Shown here: positions 1 through 9,360 of the stretch, piece by piece
How positions within the stretch are numbered: the first letter of the stretch is position 1
How the letters are laid out: the number at the start of each line of letters is the position of its first letter
Origin: Bifidobacterium rousetti
GTDB taxonomy: Bacteria; Actinomycetota; Actinomycetes; Actinomycetales; Bifidobacteriaceae
Assembly: GCF_008698235.1 (NCBI RefSeq)
Contig: NZ_PEBH01000001.1
Location: 473,617 to 537,616, forward strand
DNA length: 64,000 nt
Direction of reading: 5' to 3'
Notes under the pieces: generated by a model
Seen by the model: only the letters and a program-made list of their open reading frames with translations
Told to the model about the DNA's origin: nothing
Databases searched by the model: none
Program-made: the position numbers and the translations under genes

Positions 1-1408
1 TGTAGCCGAGGAAGTCGATCGGCTTGGCGAGGGTCTTCTTGAAGTCGTCGTAGACGGACAGGTCCACGTTGTGGCGCTTCTTCAGGGCGTCGGCGCGGGC
101 GCGGTTCTTCTGCTCGGCCATCAGCTCGCGGAACTTGGCCTCGTCGACCTTGACGCCCTGGTCGGCGGCCATCTCGAGGGTCAGCTCGATCGGGAAGCCG
201 TAGGTGTCGTGCAGCTTGAACGCGTCGTCGCCGGAGACCACGGCGCCCGCGCCGGACTCCTGCTTGGCCTTGTTCACGGCCACGTCGAGGATCTCGATGC
301 CGGCGCTCAGCGTGCGGCGGAAGGCGTCCTCCTCGCCGTACGCGGACTCGGACACCTCGTGGAAGGTGTCGTTGAGCTCCGGGTAGCTGGGCTCCATCGC
401 GGCCTTGGATGTCGGGAAGAGGGTGGGCAGCACGGCGTCCTCGACGCCGAGCACGCGCATGGCCTCGATGGTGCGGCGCAGCAGGCGGCGCAGCACGTAG
501 CCGCGGCCGTTGTTGGACGGGCGCACGCCGTCGGACATGATCATCAGGGCGGAGCGGACGTGGTCGGCCACGACGCGGAACTTGACGTCCATCGCCTCGT
601 CCTCGCCGTACTTGCGGCCGGAGAGGCGCTCGGCGGCCTCGATGACCGGGTAGACCTCGTCGGTCTCGTAGATGTTGCCCTTGCCCTGCATCAGGTAGGC
701 GAGGCGCTCGAGGCCGGCGCCGGTATCGATGTTCTTGTGCTCGAGCTCGCCGACGATGTGCAGGTCCGTCTTGGACTTGACGTTGTCGACCTCGTAGTTC
801 TCGAAGACCAGGTCCCAGATCTCGATGTAGCGGTTCTCGTCGGCGATCGGGCCGCCCTCCTTGCCGAAGGCCGGACCGCGGTCGACGTAGATCTCGGAGC
901 ACGGGCCGCCGGGGCCGGGGCCGCCGGTGGTCCAGAAGTTGTCCTCCATGCCCATGATCTGGATGTGCTCGGGGTCGACGCCCTCGTTCTTCCACATCGA
1001 GCGGGCTTCCTCGTCGTCGGTGAAGGTGGTCATCCACAGCTTCTCCGGATCGAAGCCGTAGCCGCCCTTGTCCTGCGGGGTGGTCAGCAGCTCGTAGGCG
1101 TAGTGGATGGCCTCCTCCTTGAAGTAGTCGCCGAAGGAGAAGTTGCCGAGCATCTGGAAGAAGGTGCCGTGGCGGGTGGTCTTGCCGACCTCGTCGATGT
1201 CCAGCGTGCGCACGCACTTCTGGTTCGAGGCCATGCGGTGCCTCGGCGGGGTCTGCTCGCCCATCAGGTACGGGATGAAGGGCACCATGCCTGCGATGGT
1301 GAACAATGTGGTCGGGTTCGGCGAGATCAGCGACGCCGAGGGCACGACCAGGTGGCCGTGGTCGGCGAAGTAGTCGAGATAACGCTTCGCGATTTCTGAG
1401 GTGCGCAT
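1..1408 (-). CDS. alaS: Alanyl-tRNA synthetase, N-terminal part (cut by window edge)
   Basis: The enzyme charges tRNA-Ala with alanine in the cytoplasm. About 469 residues are visible, read from an ATG at 1408 (start [10 protein letters not shown]); the 3' end lies outside the window. The class II catalytic core is recognisable from [17 protein letters not shown], followed by a segment reading [12 protein letters not shown] and then [20 protein letters not shown], all typical of bacterial AlaRS. A good ribosome site (AAGGAG, about 11 nt upstream) supports the start. It follows the two small membrane-protein genes on the same strand, an arrangement common in actinobacteria. The editing and C-Ala domains cannot be assessed here. 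Confidence 0.96.
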   Translation of the reverse strand, partial: MRTSEIAKRYLDYFADHGHLVVPSASLISPNPTTLFTIAGMVPFIPYLMGEQTPPRHRMASNQKCVRTLDIDEVGKTTRHGTFFQMLGNFSFGDYFKEEAIHYAYELLTTPQDKGGYGFDPEKLWMTTFTDDEEARSMWKNEGVDPEHIQIMGMEDNFWTTGGPGPGGPCSEIYVDRGPAFGKEGGPIADENRYIEIWDLVFENYEVDNVKSKTDLHIVGELEHKNIDTGAGLERLAYLMQGKGNIYETDEVYPVIEAAERLSGRKYGEDEAMDVKFRVVADHVRSALMIMSDGVRPSNNGRGYVLRRLLRRTIEAMRVLGVEDAVLPTLFPTSKAAMEPSYPELNDTFHEVSESAYGEEDAFRRTLSAGIEILDVAVNKAKQESGAGAVVSGDDAFKLHDTYGFPIELTLEMAADQGVKVDEAKFRELMAEQKNRARADALKKRHNVDLSVYDDFKKTLAKPIDFLGY

Positions 1409-1521
1409 AAGCGGTTGGAAACTCCTTGTGTGTGGTTGCACGGGCATGGCAGGGCCCGTGAAGGACTGTGATTATCGGATGTGGATTATCGAAGGCACTG
1501 TCGAGTGCGTCGGACGCGCGT

Positions 1522-1761
1522 TCAGCGCGTGGACTTCGCGTAGCGCTCGTTGAGCTCCTCTTCGCGGGCCTTGCGCGTGGCGTTGAACTCGTCGAGCAGT
1601 CCCGCGAGGGTCCTGACGGCGACGTTGTCCTGATCGGGGCCGAGCAGGAACTGCCTGGCCGCGTCCGGGGTGTTGGCCTTGACGTAGGCCTGGGCCTTGG
1701 AGACGGCGATCACGCCGAGTCCGAAGCCGATGCCCATCCAGAAGATGCGCTTGAACATCAC
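1522..1761 (-). CDS. Small membrane-anchored protein, DUF6167-like
   Basis: A 79-residue protein with one N-terminal membrane segment (about residues 5-22) and a charged C-terminal tail (TRKAREEELNERYAKSTR). Its ATG overlaps the TGA of the upstream DUF948 gene (ATGA at 1758-1761), so the two are probably translationally coupled. In actinobacteria a pair of small membrane proteins of DUF948 and DUF6167 type often precedes alaS, which fits this position. No enzymatic motif is visible and the function is unknown. The family assignment is from context and size more than from a decisive motif. Confidence 0.75.
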   Translation of the reverse strand: MMFKRIFWMGIGFGLGVIAVSKAQAYVKANTPDAARQFLLGPDQDNVAVRTLAGLLDEFNATRKAREEELNERYAKSTR

Positions 1762-2141
1762 TTCCCCTCCTGCTTCGCCTTGGACTGGCCTTCGGCGAGG
1801 AAGGAGGCGGCGGTGGACTTCACGGCGTACACGGCCGAGGCGATCTTGATCACCGGCTTGCCGAGGAACGAGCCGTACAGGTCGGTCAGCGCGCCGACGT
1901 TGTTGGCGGTGGTCGACGCGGCGGCGGAGATCCTGTTGACATCCTCCAGGGACTTGTTGACCTGCTTGACGGTGGTGACGCCCTCGTCAAGCGCCGGGAT
2001 GGCGTGGTCGCCGGATTCCTTGACGGTTGCGGCGATCTGGTCGAACAGCTTGCCCAGACGGATCAGCGGATAGATCATGAACCCGGCGAGCACGGCGAAC
2101 GCGATGGCGGCCACCAGACCGGCGATCTCTCCAACTCCCAT
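1758..2141 (-). CDS. DUF948 domain-containing protein
   Basis: A 127-residue protein. An N-terminal membrane helix (about residues 5-27, EIAGLVAAIAFAVLAGFMIY) is followed by an alpha-helical, probably extracytoplasmic or membrane-parallel region rich in polar residues, as in DUF948 proteins. A strong ribosome site (AGGAGG, 4 nt before the ATG) fixes the start. It lies 36 nt after the histidine phosphatase gene and overlaps the next gene by 4 nt, so the three are likely one transcript leading into alaS. The function of the family is unknown. Confidence 0.8.
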   Translation of the reverse strand: MGVGEIAGLVAAIAFAVLAGFMIYPLIRLGKLFDQIAATVKESGDHAIPALDEGVTTVKQVNKSLEDVNRISAAASTTANNVGALTDLYGSFLGKPVIKIASAVYAVKSTAASFLAEGQSKAKQEGK

Positions 2142-2177
2142 AAAGCCTCCTATGTCACAGTTACTCGCAATAGGGTA

Positions 2178-2852
2178 TCACTTGCCGTACGACACGATGG
2201 TGATCGCCTCGGAGAACGGCTTGGTCGTATCGAAGTCGATGTCCGTGACGGAGCCGTTGCGCGGGCGTTCGCTCAGGTCGAGGTCGTCGCCGCCGAAGCG
2301 GTGGCCGAGGCTCAGGAGCGTGTTGCCGTGCGAGATCTGGAGCACGTCGTCGCCGTCCTTCAGGTGAGGGTTGGAGGCGATGAGCGCGAACGCGCCCTCG
2401 ACGCGGGTCCAGTACTCCTCGTCCGATTCCGCATCGTGGAACGGGTCGGCCTCCTTGAGGAAGTCGCGGGTGGCGGCGAGGCCGAACTTCTCGACGATCT
2501 CGTTGTAGTTCCTGGCGCCGTGGGGGCCGCCCGCGGCGGTCCATGCGAGCGACATGTCCTGGCCTTCGAAGTAGCCGTAGCACTGCTCGCGGAAGTGCAT
2601 GTCGGAGACCAGCTCGGGGCGCGCATGGCCCGCTGCCTCGTTGATGTCGAGGATGCGCGCGGCGGTGATCTGGGCGCGCGAGGTGTCCGAGCAGTAGGCG
2701 GCGGCGAAATCATAGCCGGAGAGGCGCCGTCCGGCCTTGTCGGCGTCGGCGAGCCCGGATTCGGTCAGCGGCGCGTTGCACCACCCCTGAAGGCGGTTGT
2801 AGCGGTTGAACGTGGTCTGCCCGTGGCGGACCAGATGCAGATGGAGGATCAT
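2178..2852 (-). CDS. Histidine phosphatase family protein (phosphoglycerate mutase-like)
   Basis: A 224-residue cytoplasmic protein of the histidine phosphatase superfamily. The phospho-accepting RHG motif is at residues 9-11 (LVRHGQTTFN). The second catalytic histidine is in QISHGNTLL, and the glutamate of the active-site pocket is probably in FREQCYGYFEG. Members include cofactor-dependent phosphoglycerate mutases and broad phosphatases, and the sequence alone does not fix the substrate. It sits between rpsD and the DUF948 gene on the same strand. The ribosome site is weak, so the start is less certain than the family. Confidence 0.88.
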   Translation of the reverse strand: MILHLHLVRHGQTTFNRYNRLQGWCNAPLTESGLADADKAGRRLSGYDFAAAYCSDTSRAQITAARILDINEAAGHARPELVSDMHFREQCYGYFEGQDMSLAWTAAGGPHGARNYNEIVEKFGLAATRDFLKEADPFHDAESDEEYWTRVEGAFALIASNPHLKDGDDVLQISHGNTLLSLGHRFGGDDLDLSERPRNGSVTDIDFDTTKPFSEAITIVSYGK

Positions 2853-2988
2853 GGGACCACTCTACCGCCGGGGATGCGGCGGCGCGAATCGGCCCCGCAA
2901 CGCGCGAACCCCGCGCCCCGGAAAAACGGGGACACGGGGTCCGAAGCGGTATGTCCTTGACTGTAATGGATACAGAAGTGGGCCCGGA

Positions 2989-3615
2989 TCAGCGGGCGTA
3001 GAACTCGACCACGTACTGGATGTTGACCTGCACCGGGATCTGCTCGACCTCCGGCTTGCGGGTCAGGGTGGCCTTGAGGGACGGCAGGTTCACGTCGAGG
3101 TAGCCGGGGACCGCGGGCAGCACGTCGCGGTGCACGCCCTCGGCGGCGATCTGGAACGGAACCATGGTCTGGCTCTTCGGCTTGACCTGGATGGTCTGGC
3201 CGGGCTTGACGCGGTAGGACGGGCGGTTGACGATGTTGCCGTCCACGAGGATGTGGCGATGGGTCACGAACTGACGGGCCTGGGCGGTGGTGCGGGCGAA
3301 GCCGGCACGCAGGACCAGGTTGTCGAGGCGGACCTCGAGGTCGGCCAGCATGGCGTTACCGGTCTGGCCCGGAACGTGGGTGGCCTGCTCGTAGGCGCGG
3401 CGCAGCTGCTTCTCGGACACGCCGTACTGGGCGCGCAGACGCTGCTTCTCGCGCAGACGCACGGCGTAATCGGACTCGGTGCGACGGCGGGTGCGGCCGT
3501 GCTCACCCGGGGCGTACGGGCGCTTCTCGAAGATGCGCTGGGCCTTCGGGGTCAGGGCGATGCCGAGGGCGCGGGAAAGGCGCACCTGACGGCGGGAACG
3601 CTGAACGTTCGTCAT
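2989..3615 (-). CDS. rpsD: 30S ribosomal protein S4
   Basis: A 208-residue primary 16S rRNA-binding protein of the small subunit. The N-terminal S4 domain contains YAPGEHGRTRRR, and the S4 RNA-binding domain spans roughly residues 97-160 (LEVRLDNLVLRAGFA, RQFVTHRHILVDG, NRPSYRVKPG). No cysteines are present, so this is the zinc-free form. The start is supported by AAAGGA 6 nt upstream of the ATG. It is transcribed alone or with the genes towards alaS; a 136-nt gap with a GC-rich hairpin (about 2907-2941) separates it from the phosphatase gene. Confidence 0.97.
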   Translation of the reverse strand: MTNVQRSRRQVRLSRALGIALTPKAQRIFEKRPYAPGEHGRTRRRTESDYAVRLREKQRLRAQYGVSEKQLRRAYEQATHVPGQTGNAMLADLEVRLDNLVLRAGFARTTAQARQFVTHRHILVDGNIVNRPSYRVKPGQTIQVKPKSQTMVPFQIAAEGVHRDVLPAVPGYLDVNLPSLKATLTRKPEVEQIPVQVNIQYVVEFYAR

Positions 3616-3828
3616 GATTATTCCTTTATCTTTCTGTCGTTATCTGAACGGAACGCGGGGTGTCTCGACGACCTCCCACGCTGAGTCGGGCCTCTCCAAC
3701 GCTTCGTCGTGATCGCTCACGAGCGGCCGAATCATTCGGATTCCTTACGATTCCGGCTGCCGACCCGTTGACGGGCTAAGACTCCAGACGCATCCGCCTT
3801 GCGGCAGATACAAACGACCAATATACAC

Positions 3829-4575
3829 CTATGCCCGGGACAGCACTCCGGCGTCCATCCGATACACCGTGTCGGCGTAGCGCACGGCGTCGGGATCGTG
3901 GGTGACCATGAGCACGCCGACGCCGGCGTCTGCACGCTGGCGCAGCAATCGCATCACCGTGGTGGTGCTGTCCATGTCGAGATCGCCGGTCGGTTCGTCC
4001 GCGATGATGAGCCGCGGGGAGCCGATGAGCGCGCGGGCGATCGACACCCGCCGCATCTCCCCTCCGGACAGCTCTCGCGGATAGCATCCGGCGAGGTCCT
4101 CGACGCCGAGCTCGTGCAGCAGGCCGAGCGCCCGGTCCATGAGGTCCTCCCCCGGCCCGTCCGGAACACCTGGGAAGAACGTGGCGGGCAGGATCACGTT
4201 GTCGAGCACGGGCAGGTTGCCGAGCAGCGTCTGCTCCTGCGTGACGAATCCGATCGCGCGGTTGCGCATCCGGGACAGCTCACGGTCCGTCATATCGGCG
4301 ACGCGACGCCCCTCCACCTCGACGAAGCCGCCGGAGGGGCGCACGAGGCCGGCGATCATGTTGATCAGGGTGCTTTTGCCGTTGCCGGAGCGTCCGACGA
4401 TGGCGATGAAGTCGCCGGACGCGAGGTCGAGGTCCACATGGCTCACCGCGTCGAACGGCTCGCCGCGCCGCACGAAGCTGCGCGTCAGGTCCTCGATGTG
4501 CAGCAGTCGCGCGGCATCGGCCACGCCGGAGTCGACCGGATCGCCGCGGTCCGTCATATCCGTCATATCCGTCAT
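3829..4575 (-). CDS. ABC transporter ATP-binding protein (LolD/MacB type)
   Basis: A 248-residue cytoplasmic ATPase that pairs with the FtsX-like permease just upstream in the operon. Walker A is at residues 61-69 (GRSGNGKST), the signature LSGGE at 169-173, and Walker B with DEPTGDLD at 189-200. These are typical of the MacB/LolD subfamily, which drives mechanotransmission rather than classical uptake. The N-terminus begins with three tandem 9-bp units, each encoding Met-Thr-Asp, so three in-frame ATG codons are available. The permease stop is 1 nt upstream of the first ATG. The substrate is unknown. Confidence 0.92.
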   Translation of the reverse strand: MTDMTDMTDRGDPVDSGVADAARLLHIEDLTRSFVRRGEPFDAVSHVDLDLASGDFIAIVGRSGNGKSTLINMIAGLVRPSGGFVEVEGRRVADMTDRELSRMRNRAIGFVTQEQTLLGNLPVLDNVILPATFFPGVPDGPGEDLMDRALGLLHELGVEDLAGCYPRELSGGEMRRVSIARALIGSPRLIIADEPTGDLDMDSTTTVMRLLRQRADAGVGVLMVTHDPDAVRYADTVYRMDAGVLSRA

Positions 4576-4576
4576 G

Positions 4577-5818
4577 TCAGCGCCCCTCCTTGAGGATGAT
4601 GTCGGCGTCGGCGCGCGACAGGCGCCCCATGACGACGAGCGAGGAGGCCATGCCGACGGCCGTGGAGCAGACGAGGGCGAGCACGGCCAACGCGAGCACG
4701 GCCAACGGCCCCTCCTGGAGGTACGGCAGCTGCAGCTGGCTGCCGATGAGCGAGCTGAACGGCAGGATGCCCAGCGCGCCGACGCCGACGCCGGCCGCGC
4801 CCCCCGCGAGTCCTATGACCGCCGACTCCTTGAGGATGACCCTGTTGACCATGCCCCGGGTGGCGCCCATGATGCGCAGCGAGGCGAATTCGCGTTTGCG
4901 CTCGTTCGCGCTGGAGGCGAACACGGCGACGAGCACGATGACGCCCATCGTCCACAGCGCGGCGACGAACACGGCCACGTAGCCGAGCAGCGATCCCAGC
5001 GCGGTCTTCGTGGCCGCGGTCACGCCGCCCGGATAGACGTATCCGAGGCCGGTGAATCTCGTGTCGAGTTCGGCGATGTTGCGGGCCACGGCCTTGGGCT
5101 CGTAGCCGTCCTTCACCTTGATCAGCACCGAGGAGACGGCCTTGCCCGCGTATTCGGCCGGCATGACGCGCCTGGAGACCGCGGCCGACGCCTCGACCAT
5201 GTCGGGCACGGTCTCCTGCCGGATGAACACGGAGTTGTCGAGGCTGGTGCCGGTGTTCGCCAGCTGGGCGACGACCGGCCACCTGCGCCCGTACAGTTCG
5301 ATGGTGCCGTCGGTGGAGACGTTGACGTTGGCGCCCGCGATCATCTCCCCCTCGCCGAGTTCGCCGGAGAACTGGGAGGCCACCCACGGTCCGATGACGA
5401 AATCGGTGGACGGGTCGTAGCCGATGATCTGCAGTTTCTCCTCGCAGCACGCGGCGGCGAGCGAGGCGATGTAGGTCTGCTCGGTGGCCTGTTCGATGCC
5501 GTCGGCCTGTTCGACGCCGTCCGCGATGTCCCGCGTGAAGTAGAAGGTGCCGGGGTCGCCGTCGGTGAGCAGCGCCTCGGCCTTCGTCGCGGTATTCTGC
5601 GGCACGACCATGAGGTCGGCGCCGAGGCGGCGCTCCATGCTCGCCATGCCGTTGCCGAGGTTCATGCCGAGCATCGAGCCGCCGAAGAAGGCGGCGGCGA
5701 GCACCCCGACCACGGCGAGCAGGGCCGCCGTGCGCAACGGCCGTCGCCTGAGGTTGGCGAACGGCAGGTCGGTGAGCCTCACGTACCTCGCGGACGAGTC
5801 CACGTTCCTGTTCTCCAT
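4577..5818 (-). CDS. ABC transporter permease, FtsX/MacB-like
   Basis: A 413-residue membrane protein. One membrane helix lies near the N-terminus (about residues 32-52), followed by a large extracytoplasmic periplasmic-core-like domain (about 53-270) and three C-terminal helices, the MacB_PCD plus FtsX layout. The soluble domain has a paired cysteine (AAACCEEKLQIIGYD) that may form a redox or metal site. It lies 19 nt after the DUF4418 gene and directly before its ATPase, so the three form one operon. MacB-like systems move peptides, lipoproteins or drugs; no substrate can be assigned here. Confidence 0.9.
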   Translation of the reverse strand: MENRNVDSSARYVRLTDLPFANLRRRPLRTAALLAVVGVLAAAFFGGSMLGMNLGNGMASMERRLGADLMVVPQNTATKAEALLTDGDPGTFYFTRDIADGVEQADGIEQATEQTYIASLAAACCEEKLQIIGYDPSTDFVIGPWVASQFSGELGEGEMIAGANVNVSTDGTIELYGRRWPVVAQLANTGTSLDNSVFIRQETVPDMVEASAAVSRRVMPAEYAGKAVSSVLIKVKDGYEPKAVARNIAELDTRFTGLGYVYPGGVTAATKTALGSLLGYVAVFVAALWTMGVIVLVAVFASSANERKREFASLRIMGATRGMVNRVILKESAVIGLAGGAAGVGVGALGILPFSSLIGSQLQLPYLQEGPLAVLALAVLALVCSTAVGMASSLVVMGRLSRADADIILKEGR

Positions 5819-5837
5819 CGGATCGTCCCGTCGACGG

Positions 5838-6233
5838 TCAGCGCCTGGCGCCGCGGGCGTCGAGCCACACGGCGATGGCGGCGGCGACGATCTCGAGCAC
5901 GCCGAGCACGATGAGCGTCGGCAGCATGACCATGCGGCAGTGCATCATCGCGCCCGGGCAGATGCCGATGAGGATCGTGGGCACGGCGAGCAGGAGCAGC
6001 GCGTCGACGATCACGGCGATGTTGAGGCCGATGCGCGTGCGGCCGTCAACGAAGAGGGCGATCACGCCGAGCGCGAGGATCGCGACGCCGATGCCCGTGG
6101 CGGCCTGCTGCGAGTAGTGGCAGGCGCCGAACGTGTCGTGCCCCTGGCATGCGTGGGCGAAGGTCTGCGGCGCGATGGCGGTCAGGGCGCCGAGGACGAT
6201 GGCGGGCACGGACGCGATGAGCTTGTTCTTCAT
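5838..6233 (-). CDS. DUF4418 family membrane protein
   Basis: A 131-residue protein with about four membrane segments and conserved-looking Cys/His positions (HACQGHDTFGACH near residues 26-38, CPGAMMHC in the C-terminal half). The ATG at 6233 was chosen over an upstream in-frame ATG because AGGAAGAGA lies just before it and because a typical membrane start (MKNKLIAS) follows. It is first in an operon with a FtsX-like permease and ATPase. A clear promoter (6302-6330) lies upstream. The Cys/His pairs hint at metal or thiol chemistry, but this is inference; the family has no established function. Confidence 0.82.
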   Translation of the reverse strand: MKNKLIASVPAIVLGALTAIAPQTFAHACQGHDTFGACHYSQQAATGIGVAILALGVIALFVDGRTRIGLNIAVIVDALLLLAVPTILIGICPGAMMHCRMVMLPTLIVLGVLEIVAAAIAVWLDARGARR

Positions 6234-6301
6234 GTCTCTCTTCCTATGGGTTACTCGTGTGTGTGCAGAATGTGATCCGCGCGACAAACGCGACGTCCCG
6301 C

Positions 6302-6330
6302 ATTATGAGGGTTCACTGAGAGAAAAACAA
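6302..6330 (-). promoter_or_regulatory. Promoter of the DUF4418-ABC transporter operon
   Basis: On the minus strand a -35 TTGTTT (6325-6330) and a -10 CATAAT (6302-6307, five of six consensus bases) are separated by exactly 17 nt. The predicted start near 6295 leaves a leader of about 60 nt before the ATG at 6233. Confidence 0.6.
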
Positions 6331-6344
6331 GTCTTGACTTTTGA

Positions 6345-6388
6345 ACGGGACTCTGCTACCGACATTCAGCCGGCCAGCGGAGTCCCGT
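6345..6388 (-). terminator. Terminator hairpin downstream of pcrA
   Basis: Arms ACGGGACTCTGCT (6345-6357) and AGCGGAGTCCCGT (6376-6388) pair over 13 bp with one G-T pair. On the minus strand the stem is followed by a short run ending TTCAAAA. It separates pcrA from the DUF4418 operon promoter. Confidence 0.6.
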
Positions 6389-6459
6389 CCTCACGTCCGT
6401 CCGTTCGTATGTCCCGTATCGCTTGGTATGTCTCGTGATATGTCTCGTATGCCCGTCCG

Positions 6460-9153
6460 TCAGAGCTTCTCGATCGGCGCGCTCTTGAGCGACAGGCGCT
6501 TGACGCCGTCGGAGCCGAAGTCGACGGTGATGACCGGCCTCGCCCCCGCCTGGATGTCGAGGATCTTGCCCATGCCGAAGCGGTCGTGGGTGATGCGGTC
6601 GCCGATCGCGAAATCGGCGATGTCGAGGCCGTTGTCGTGCATGCCCTGCGACGCCGCGGACGAGGTGGCGGAGGCCTTCGGCGTGACGCGGCGGGTCGAG
6701 ACCTTGCCGGAGCGGCCTGTCGAAGAGGAGGAACCATAGGACGACGACGAGCCGTAGGACGACGATCCATAGGAACGGGACGACCGGGACGACGAGCCGG
6801 AACGGGACGAGGAACCGCGCGAGGAACCCGACGAGCCGCCGTAGGTGGACGACCCGTAGGTCGAGGAGCCATAGGACGACGAGCCGTATCGCCCTCCCCC
6901 GCGCGAGCCGTAGGACGAGGACGATCCCGAACCGTAGGACGAGCCCCCGTACGTGGACCCGCCGTAGGACGACGAACCGCGCGAACCGTACGAGGACGAC
7001 CCGTACGATCCCGATCCCCCGAAGGTCGGCCCGGAGGAGAAGTCGTCGTCCCATCCGCCGAACTCGTCGTCGGCGCTCCAGCTGGAGCGCATGCGTTCGA
7101 CGTCGGATTCACGGCGCTTCCAGTCGATGAGATCGTCGGGGATCTCGTCGAGGAACTGGCTGGGCATCATCTCGGCGGCCTTGCCCCACTGGCTGCGCAC
7201 GGCGGCGCGCGTGACGTACAGGCGCTGCTTGGCGCGCGTGATGCCCACGTAGGCGAGGCGACGCTCCTCGGCCAGCTCGCTCGTGTCCTCGAGGGAGCGC
7301 GAATGCGGGAACGTGCCCTGCTCCATGCCGGTCAGGAACACCACCGGGTATTCGAGGCCCTTGGCGGTGTGCAGGGTCATGAGCGTGACCTTGCCGGAGT
7401 CCTCGCCCTCGCCGGGCAGCTGGTCGGAGTCGGCCACGAGCGCTGTGGTCTCGAGGAAGCCGGCGAGCGTGGCGTCGGGGGTCTTCTGCTCGAACTCGGC
7501 GGCGGTGGACTGCAGCTGGGAGAGGTTCTCGACGCGCGACTCGTCCTGCGGGTCCGCGGACTTGCGCAGTTCGTCCAGCAGGCCGGACTTGTCGAGCACC
7601 TCGGCGACGACGTCGCTCGGATGCGCGTCGTTGGCTCGGGCGAACGCGGACAGGCCGGCCATCAGGTCGCGGAAGCCGTGCAGCTGGTTGAGCGTGCGGG
7701 TGGGCACGCCCTCGATCTCGTCCATGTGCATGAGGGCGAAGAAGAAGCTCGCGCCGTGCGTGCGCGCGTATTCGAGGAGGATGCCCTCGGCCATCGCGCC
7801 GAGCCCGCGCTTGGGCACGTTGAGGATGCGTCGGAGGTTCACGTCGTCGTCGGGGTTGACGATGGCCTGCAGGTAGGCCATCGCGTCCTTGATCTCGCGG
7901 CGTTCGTAGAACCTGGTGCCGCCGACCAGCTGGTACGGCGTCCCCGCGTTGATGAGCGCCTCCTCGAGGGAGCGGGACTGCGCGTTGGCGCGGTACATGA
8001 CCGCCATGTCCGAGTAGGCGATGGACTCCTCCCTGTGGAGCCTCGCGATCTCGCCGGCGATCCATTGGGCCTCCTGCTGGGCGTTGTCGGCCGCGTAGCC
8101 GACGATCGGCTCGCCCTTGCCGAGCGCGGTCCACAGCTTCTTCGGCTTGCGCCCCTGGTTGTTCGCGATCACGGCGTTGGCCGCGTCGAGGATGGTCTGC
8201 GTGGAGCGGTAGTTCTGCTCGAGCATGATGGTCTTCGCGTCCGGGAAGTCCTGCTCGAAGTCCTGGATGTTGCGGATGTCGGCGCCGCGGAACGCGTAGA
8301 TCGACTGGTCGGAGTCGCCCACGACGGTGATCCACGCCGGATTGCGTCCCTCGCGCGCGTCGACGCCGGCGAGCTCGCGCACGAGCACATACTGCGCGTG
8401 GTTCGTGTCCTGATACTCGTCGACGAGGATGTAACGGAACTTGTGCCGGTAGTATTCGGCCGCCTGCGGGTGGTCGCGCAGCAGTTCGACGGTGCGCACG
8501 ATGAGGTCGTCGAAGTCGACGGCGTTGGCGAGCGCGAGCCGGTGCTCGTATTCGGCGTAGACGACCGCATAGAGGGCTTCGATGTCGCCGACGGTGCCGA
8601 TCTTGTAGCCGCGCTGTCCGGGTTTGAAGTCGGGCGCGTAGGTGGCCAGTTGGGTCTTCCAGCCGATGAGCTGGTTCTTGTAGTCGGAGATGCGGCCGAG
8701 GATGGATCGGGGCGTGTATCGCTTGACGTCGATGTTGAATTCGGTGGCGATGATCTTGACGAGGCGTTCGGAGTCGGCGGAGTCGTAGATCGAGAAGCCG
8801 TTTTTGAGGCCGATCTCCTTGCCGTCGCGGCGCAGGATCCTCACGCATGCGGAGTGGAAGGTCGACACCCACATGCGCTGGGCGACCGGGCCGATCAGGG
8901 TCTGGAGTCGTTCGCGCATCTCGGCGGCGGCCTTGTTGGTGAAGGTGATGGCGAGGATCTGGCTGGGCCATGCGCCAAACTGGCTCAGGATCCATGCGAT
9001 GCGGCGGGTGAGGACACGGGTCTTGCCCGAGCCGGCGCCGGCGCCGATCAGGAGGGCGGGGCCGCGGTACTGCACCGCCTGCGACTGTTGCGGGTTCAGG
9101 TCCCCCACGAGTTCCTCGGCGCTTCTTGCGATGACATCCGGATCCTGTTGCAC
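6460..9153 (-). CDS. pcrA: ATP-dependent DNA helicase PcrA/UvrD with Ser-Tyr-Gly-rich insert
   Basis: An 897-residue SF1A 3'-5' helicase acting in nucleotide excision repair and in clearing replication conflicts. Walker [10 protein letters not shown] is at residues 37-45; motif II is [10 protein letters not shown]; motif III is [13 protein letters not shown]; the C-terminal helicase motifs include [11 protein letters not shown] and [11 protein letters not shown]. The C-terminal Tudor-like RNA polymerase-binding domain is recognisable as [17 protein letters not shown]. Between helicase and Tudor, residues about 708-818 (DNA 6700-7032) are almost only Ser, Gly, Tyr, Arg and Thr. The GTG start at 9153 is chosen for GGGGAG just upstream; an in-frame ATG at 9240 would add 29 residues. 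It is longer than B. subtilis PcrA because of the insert. Confidence 0.96.
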   Translation of the reverse strand: MQQDPDVIARSAEELVGDLNPQQSQAVQYRGPALLIGAGAGSGKTRVLTRRIAWILSQFGAWPSQILAITFTNKAAAEMRERLQTLIGPVAQRMWVSTFHSACVRILRRDGKEIGLKNGFSIYDSADSERLVKIIATEFNIDVKRYTPRSILGRISDYKNQLIGWKTQLATYAPDFKPGQRGYKIGTVGDIEALYAVVYAEYEHRLALANAVDFDDLIVRTVELLRDHPQAAEYYRHKFRYILVDEYQDTNHAQYVLVRELAGVDAREGRNPAWITVVGDSDQSIYAFRGADIRNIQDFEQDFPDAKTIMLEQNYRSTQTILDAANAVIANNQGRKPKKLWTALGKGEPIVGYAADNAQQEAQWIAGEIARLHREESIAYSDMAVMYRANAQSRSLEEALINAGTPYQLVGGTRFYERREIKDAMAYLQAIVNPDDDVNLRRILNVPKRGLGAMAEGILLEYARTHGASFFFALMHMDEIEGVPTRTLNQLHGFRDLMAGLSAFARANDAHPSDVVAEVLDKSGLLDELRKSADPQDESRVENLSQLQSTAAEFEQKTPDATLAGFLETTALVADSDQLPGEGEDSGKVTLMTLHTAKGLEYPVVFLTGMEQGTFPHSRSLEDTSELAEERRLAYVGITRAKQRLYVTRAAVRSQWGKAAEMMPSQFLDEIPDDLIDWKRRESDVERMRSSWSADDEFGGWDDDFSSGPTFGGSGSYGSSSYGSRGSSSYGGSTYGGSSYGSGSSSSYGSRGGGRYGSSSYGSSTYGSSTYGGSSGSSRGSSSRSGSSSRSSRSYGSSSYGSSSSYGSSSSTGRSGKVSTRRVTPKASATSSAASQGMHDNGLDIADFAIGDRITHDRFGMGKILDIQAGARPVITVDFGSDGVKRLSLKSAPIEKL
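6700..7032 (-). repeat. Low-complexity SYG/TYG repeat segment inside pcrA
   Basis: About 111 codons encode thirteen Tyr-Gly dipeptides (nine SYG, three TYG, one RYG) embedded in Ser/Gly with interspersed Arg, including SRGGGRYG. The composition resembles the prion-like, phase-separating segment of eukaryotic FUS. The repeats are imperfect at DNA level, so length change between strains is likely. Confidence 0.9.
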
Positions 9154-9360
9154 GCTGCTCCCCTGTCGTGTGAACGTTGTGGCGAACCGTCGTTGTGGCG
9201 AACCGTCGCCATGGAAATTTCGGCCATACATGTCTACCACACGGCCTCGTCGGCGGGCTGTGTTGCGGCGGGATCGCGCGCGACCCCGGCGCAGTCACCG
9301 ACACGACGTAAACTGGCTGTTCAATCACCCGTTACCCATTATTCGTCAAAAGGGGCTGTT

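Noticed and set aside
71-1399. Long plus-strand open frame opposite alaS
   Set aside because: It is the GC-rich antisense shadow of alaS, with low-complexity Val/Leu/Asp/Gly composition and no domain.
1409-1521. T-box or other leader riboswitch for alaS
   Set aside because: This stretch is downstream of the alaS start on its coding strand only in the intergenic gap to the DUF6167-like gene. It has one 7-bp hairpin and no T-box bulge.
9241-9360. Purine riboswitch upstream of xpt
   Set aside because: The conserved junction sequences of the purine aptamer were not found by eye.
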